NCBI GenBank assembly: GCA_050257395.1
Contig: JBLMWU010000295.1
Span: 1 to 33,001 of the forward strand
Length of the DNA stretch: 33,001 bases
From: JAIRTY01 sp050257395
Lineage (GTDB): Bacteria > Actinomycetota > Actinomycetes > Streptosporangiales > Streptosporangiaceae
Direction: 5' to 3'
The stretch's first letter is position 1. Each line of letters starts with the position of its first letter. Both the position numbers and the translations under genes were made by a program. This document shows, piece after piece, positions 29,527 through 33,001 of the stretch. The notes beneath the pieces were generated by a model. It was not told where the DNA came from. It saw only the letters and a program-made list of their open reading frames with translations, and ran no database searches.

Positions 29527-31626
29527 CTACCGCTCTCCGGCGGGTCCGGCCAGGCCGCCGAACGGGGCGCCATTGACCTTGCCGGCGATGCCGGTGCGGT
29601 CCAGGTAGGGCGTGATGCCGCCGAGGTGGAACGGCCAGCCCGCGCCCAGGATCAGGCACAGGTCGATGTCCTGCGGCCCGGCGACCACGCCCTCGTCGAG
29701 CATGACCCTGATCTCCTCGGCCAGGCCGGACAGGGCGCGCTGGCGCACCTCGCCGGCGGTGGACGGCCGGTCCCCGCCGGCCAGCAGCGCGGCGACCTCG
29801 GGGTCGATGGTGAGGTCGGGCCCGTAGACCGCGGTCTTGCCGGCTTGCACCAGGCCGCGCAGCTTCGGCGAGACCGGGAACCGGTCCGGGAAGGCCGCCT
29901 GCATCGTCTCGGCGACGTGCAGCGCCACTGCCGGGCCCACGAGCTGCAGCAGCAGGAACGGGGACATCGGCAGGCCGAGCGGGTCCAGTGCGTGCTCGGC
30001 CACCTCCAGCGGAGTGCCCTCGTCCACGGCACCTGTGACCTCGCCGAGCAGCCTGGTGAGCAGCCGGTTCACCACGAACGCGGGCGCGTCCCTGACCAGC
30101 ACGCACGACTTCCTGAGCGCCTTCCCGGCAGCGAGCGCTGTGGCCAGGCTGGCGTCGTCGGTGGCGCCGCCCCGGATGATCTCCAGCAGCGGCAGCACGG
30201 CGACCGGGTTGAAGAAGTGGAACCCGACCACCCGTTCGGGATGCCGCAGGCCGGAGGCCATGGTGGTGACCGGCAGCGAGGAGGTGTTGGTGGCCAGCAC
30301 GCAGTCGGGCCGGACCACGGCTTCGACCTCGGCGAACACCTTCTGCTTGACGGACATCTCCTCGAACACCGCCTCGATCACGAAGTCCGCGTCGGCGAAC
30401 GCGTCCTTGGTGAGCGAGCCGGTGACCAGCCGCTTGAGCCGGTTCGCCTGGTCCGGTGAGATCCGCTGCTTGCCCAGCAGCGTGTCGATCTCGGCGTGGA
30501 CGTGGCCCACGCCCTTGTCGAGCCGGGCCTGGTCCAGGTCGGTCAGCACCACCGGCACCTGCAGCCGCCGCGCGAACAGCAGCGCGATCTGCGCGGCCAT
30601 CAGCCCGGCGCCGACGATGCCGACCTTGGTGACCGGGCGGGCGAGTGATGCGTCCGGCGCGCCGGCCGGGCGGCGGGCCCGCTTCTGGGTCAGGTCGAAC
30701 GCGTACAGGCTGGCCCGCAGCTCGTCGCTCATGATGAGGCCGGCCAGCGCCTCGTCCTCGGCGGCGAAGCCCTCGTCCCGGGACCGGCCGCCCGCCGCGG
30801 CGACCAGGTCGATCGCCCGGTAGGGGGCGGGCGCGGCCCCGTGCAGCTTGCCGTCGGCGAAGAACCGGGCGGCGGCCGCGGCCTGCTCCCAGTCCCCGGT
30901 CACCTCGGGCCGGGTCACGGTCACCTCGCCGGTGAGCACCCGCGCGGCGCAGCGCAGCGACTCCTCCAGGAAGTCCGCGGGCTCCAGCAGCACGTCCGCG
31001 ATGCCCAGCCCGAACGCCTGCCGGCCGGACATCATCCGGTTCTGGCTGAGCGCGTTCTCGATGATGACCTTGAGGGCCTTGCCCGGCCCGATGAGCCGCG
31101 GCAGCAGGTAGGTGCCGCCCCATCCGGGCACCAGGCCCAGGAACGCCTCGGGCAGCGCCACCGCCGGCACCCCGGCGGACATGGTCCGGTAGGTGCAGTG
31201 CAGCGCGACCTCGAGACCGCCGCCCATGGCGGCGCCGTTCACAAAGGCGAACGACGGCACGTTCAGTTCGCCGAGCCGGCGGAACACCGCGTGCCCGAGT
31301 TGCGCGATGCCCCTGGCCTTGTCGCGGCTGTCGATGAGCTCGACGCCCTTGAGGTCGGCGCCGACCGCGAAGATGAACGGCTTGCCGGTCACGCCGACGG
31401 CGGCGATGCCGGTGCGGGCGGCGACCGCGTCGAGGGCCGCGTTCAGCTCCAGCAGCCCGGCCGGGCCGAACGTGTTCGGCTTGGTGTGGTCGTGCCCGTT
31501 GTCCAGGGTGATCAGCGCGAGGGTGCCCGCGCCGTACGGCAGTTCCACGTCCCGGACCCTGGCCCGGGTGACGACTTCATCCGGGAATAGTGAACGCAGA
31601 TCCTCGGTGCTGGTCAGGCTGCTCAC
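29527..31626 (-). CDS. Bifunctional enoyl-CoA hydratase/3-hydroxyacyl-CoA dehydrogenase (FadB/FadJ-type)
   Basis: It performs the middle two steps of beta-oxidation. The true start is the GTG at 31626 (699 aa); the frame is open further upstream but overlaps the thiolase. The N-terminal crotonase part has NGAAMGGGLEVAL (130-142, E139) and PEAFLGLVPGWGGTYLLPRL (E160), the two catalytic glutamates. The dehydrogenase part begins near VGIVGAGLMAAQIA (dinucleotide loop GxGxxxA), then DFVIEAVFEEMSVKQKVF, the catalytic H in VGFHFFNPVAVLPL, and APAFVVNRLL. The last region is the usual C-terminal dimer domain. Its start overlaps the thiolase stop by four bases (GTGA), so the two are made together. Confidence 0.95.
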   Translation of the reverse strand: MSSLTSTEDLRSLFPDEVVTRARVRDVELPYGAGTLALITLDNGHDHTKPNTFGPAGLLELNAALDAVAARTGIAAVGVTGKPFIFAVGADLKGVELIDSRDKARGIAQLGHAVFRRLGELNVPSFAFVNGAAMGGGLEVALHCTYRTMSAGVPAVALPEAFLGLVPGWGGTYLLPRLIGPGKALKVIIENALSQNRMMSGRQAFGLGIADVLLEPADFLEESLRCAARVLTGEVTVTRPEVTGDWEQAAAAARFFADGKLHGAAPAPYRAIDLVAAAGGRSRDEGFAAEDEALAGLIMSDELRASLYAFDLTQKRARRPAGAPDASLARPVTKVGIVGAGLMAAQIALLFARRLQVPVVLTDLDQARLDKGVGHVHAEIDTLLGKQRISPDQANRLKRLVTGSLTKDAFADADFVIEAVFEEMSVKQKVFAEVEAVVRPDCVLATNTSSLPVTTMASGLRHPERVVGFHFFNPVAVLPLLEIIRGGATDDASLATALAAGKALRKSCVLVRDAPAFVVNRLLTRLLGEVTGAVDEGTPLEVAEHALDPLGLPMSPFLLLQLVGPAVALHVAETMQAAFPDRFPVSPKLRGLVQAGKTAVYGPDLTIDPEVAALLAGGDRPSTAGEVRQRALSGLAEEIRVMLDEGVVAGPQDIDLCLILGAGWPFHLGGITPYLDRTGIAGKVNGAPFGGLAGPAGER

Positions 31627-32831
31627 TTCGCCCCCTCGTGGTCCGGGTTCTCCCACAGCACGGTCGCGCCCATGCCCATGCCGATGCACATGGTCGTCAG
31701 GCCGTAGCGCACCTCGGGGTGCTCGGCGAACTCCCGGGCGAGCTGCATCATCAGCCGGACCCCGGAGGAGGCGAGCGGGTGGCCGAGCGCGATCGCGCCG
31801 CCCCACGGGTTCACCCGCGGATCGTCGTCGGGGATCTTGAAGTGGTCGAGGAACGCGAGCACCTGGACCGCGAACGCCTCGTTGATCTCGATCAGGCCGA
31901 TGTCGTCCAGGGTCAGCGAGTTGCGGGCCAGCAGCGTCTCGGTGGCCGGGATCGGGCCCACCCCCATCACCTCGGGCTCCACCCCGGCGAACGAGAAGTC
32001 CACCAGCCGCATCCGGGCCGGCAGGCCGAGCTCGGCGGCCACGTCACCGGCCGCGAGGATGCACCCGGTGGCCCCGTCGTTCAGCCCGGCGGAGTTGCCC
32101 GCGGTGACGTTGCCATGGGGGCGGAACGGGGTCTTGAGGCCGGCCAGGCTCTCCACCGTGGTTCCCGGCCGGGGCGGTTCGTCCGCGGTGGCCAGCCCGT
32201 ATCCGTGCTCGGCGCTGCGGATGGCCATCGGCACCAGGTCCGGCTGGATCTTGCCCGCCGCGTAGGCCTCGGCGACCTTGCGCTGGCTGGCGGCGGCGTA
32301 CGCGTCAGCCCGTTCCCTGGTGATCTCCGGGTAACGGTCGTGCAGGTTCTCCGCGGTCATTCCCATCACCAGCGCGGAGGTGTCCACCAGCTTCTCGCTG
32401 AGGAAGCGCGGGTTCGGGTCCACGCCCTCCCCCATCGGGTGGCGGCCCATGTGCTCGACACCGCCGGCGATCACCACGTCGGTCGCGCCGAAGGCGATGC
32501 TGCCGGCCGCCGTGGTCGCGGCGGTCAGCGCGCCCGCGCACATCCGGTCGATCGCGTAGCCCGGCACGCTCTTCGGCAGCCCGGCCAGCACCGCGGCGGA
32601 CCGCCCGATGGTCAGGCCCTGGTCGCCGGTCTGGGTGGTGGCAGCGATCGCCACGTCCCCGACGCGCCCGGGCGGCAGGCCCGGGTTGCGCCGCAGCAGT
32701 TCCCTGATCACCCGGACGACCAGGTCGTCGGCGCGGGTCTCCGCGTACAGGCCCTTGGGGCCCGCCTTTCCGAACGGGGTCCGGACGCCGTCGACGAAGA
32801 CGACGTCACGCGCGGTACGGGGCACGGTCAC
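31623..32831 (-). CDS. Acetyl-CoA acyltransferase (thiolase, FadA-type)
   Basis: It carries out the thiolytic last step of beta-oxidation. The 402-aa length is normal. Catalytic elements are C98 in DRMCAGALTA, the H in HMGRHPM, NEAFA, GGAIALGHPLASSG with the base His, and CIGMGMG with the second active Cys. The N-terminus VFVDGVRTPFGKAGPKGLYA is characteristic. The GTG at 32831 lies directly behind GGGAGA; another GTG two codons later has better spacing. Translation is coupled to the bifunctional FadB-like gene downstream. The promoter is probably at the palindrome just upstream. Confidence 0.95.
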   Translation of the reverse strand: MTVPRTARDVVFVDGVRTPFGKAGPKGLYAETRADDLVVRVIRELLRRNPGLPPGRVGDVAIAATTQTGDQGLTIGRSAAVLAGLPKSVPGYAIDRMCAGALTAATTAAGSIAFGATDVVIAGGVEHMGRHPMGEGVDPNPRFLSEKLVDTSALVMGMTAENLHDRYPEITRERADAYAAASQRKVAEAYAAGKIQPDLVPMAIRSAEHGYGLATADEPPRPGTTVESLAGLKTPFRPHGNVTAGNSAGLNDGATGCILAAGDVAAELGLPARMRLVDFSFAGVEPEVMGVGPIPATETLLARNSLTLDDIGLIEINEAFAVQVLAFLDHFKIPDDDPRVNPWGGAIALGHPLASSGVRLMMQLAREFAEHPEVRYGLTTMCIGMGMGATVLWENPDHEGAK

Positions 32832-32865
32832 TCTCCCTGGGGCATGGCACTACTCTCCGAAGCAT

Positions 32866-32881
32866 GTTACTAGCTAGTAAC
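32866..32881. promoter_or_regulatory. Perfect 16-bp palindrome upstream of the beta-oxidation pair
   Basis: GTTACTAGCTAGTAAC is its own reverse complement and lies 35-50 bases before the thiolase start. Four bases further, CTACC-CGTC-GGTAG gives a second, weaker dyad. AT-rich perfect dyads of this size are typical operators of TetR-type regulators, which often control fatty-acid degradation genes in actinomycetes. The regulator itself is not in the window. Confidence 0.7.
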
Positions 32882-33001
32882 ACTACCCGTCGGTAGGGAT
32901 TCACTCCAGAGGTTCCGCCGAGGCAGCTTCCTCCCTGCCGGGTGACAGCGGGCCCCGTGACGCATGTCCCGCACTATCAGGAGGGTTCCGTCTCGCTGGG
33001 G
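32882..33001. other. Window end, no gene seen
   Basis: The stretch after the palindrome contains no supported coding region. An AGGAGGG at 32980-32986 could be a ribosome site for a divergent gene beginning beyond the window, but no start codon follows within view. Confidence 0.3.

Noticed and set aside
31627..31806. 60-codon upstream extension of the FadB-like protein
   Set aside because: It lies inside the thiolase gene, is Arg/Gly/His-rich, and a GTG with a GAGGGGG site and GTGA overlap marks the real start.
1..33001. CRISPR arrays, tRNA and rRNA genes
   Set aside because: I saw no regularly spaced identical repeats and no cloverleaf or ribosomal RNA signature; a tRNA scan would be needed to exclude a single tRNA firmly.

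Overview
The window is high-GC DNA from an actinomycete (Actinomycetota). Lineage markers are a WhiB-type iron-sulfur protein, a GlnR-type operator in front of glnA, a mycothiol-dependent (DinB/maleylpyruvate-isomerase-like) enzyme, frequent GTG starts and G/C-rich third codon positions. I cannot name the genus from sequence alone. Because of the GC bias most long open frames opposite real genes are artefacts and are left out.

Region 1 (about 1-6,800) is accessory. A compact run of overlapping small genes (WhiB, a 50-aa protein, a helix-turn-helix protein and two unknowns) looks like the control end of an integrative element or prophage. It is followed by poorly known genes: a 234-aa minus-strand protein, a 142-aa winged-helix-like protein, a 598-aa membrane-anchored protein with four 54-aa repeats, and a 265-aa single-pass membrane protein. 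A frameshifted remnant of the end of that 265-aa gene lies on the far side of the 598-aa gene, so the region has been duplicated and eroded. A small basic protein of a type common in actinomycete mobile islands closes the segment.

Region 2 (about 6,800-8,800) is core: glnA, glutamine synthetase type I, with a well-formed double GlnR box upstream and a nested set of inverted repeats downstream. Region 3 (8,849-12,518) holds four minus-strand genes in transcription order: a START/SRPBCC protein, a membrane-anchored alpha/beta hydrolase, an acetoacetate-decarboxylase-fold protein and a short-chain dehydrogenase. They may form an uncharacterised small-molecule or lipid pathway.

Region 4 (12,688-23,500) contains a secreted GH16 glycosidase, a small membrane protein, an EEP-family nuclease/phosphatase, a diacylglycerol-kinase-like lipid kinase divergent from a PAP2 phosphatase, a C45-type Ntn-hydrolase divergent from a MarR regulator over a near-perfect operator, a GNAT acetyltransferase, a mycothiol-type enzyme, an SDR, a zinc-ribbon-like small protein and an ABC exporter whose ATPase carries an N-terminal membrane domain.

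Region 5 (23,659-28,170) is a decay zone around a lone TnpB (IS1341-type) element: a carboxylesterase with an internal deletion and frameshift, an intact prolyl-iminopeptidase-like hydrolase, tnpB, the C-terminal half of a beta-lactamase-fold serine hydrolase directly abutting tnpB, and a CHRD/SOD-like secreted-protein fragment without a start codon. Region 6 (28,585-32,831) has a methyltransferase converging on a translationally coupled beta-oxidation pair: a thiolase followed by a FadB/FadJ-type bifunctional protein, with a perfect 16-bp palindrome in the promoter region.
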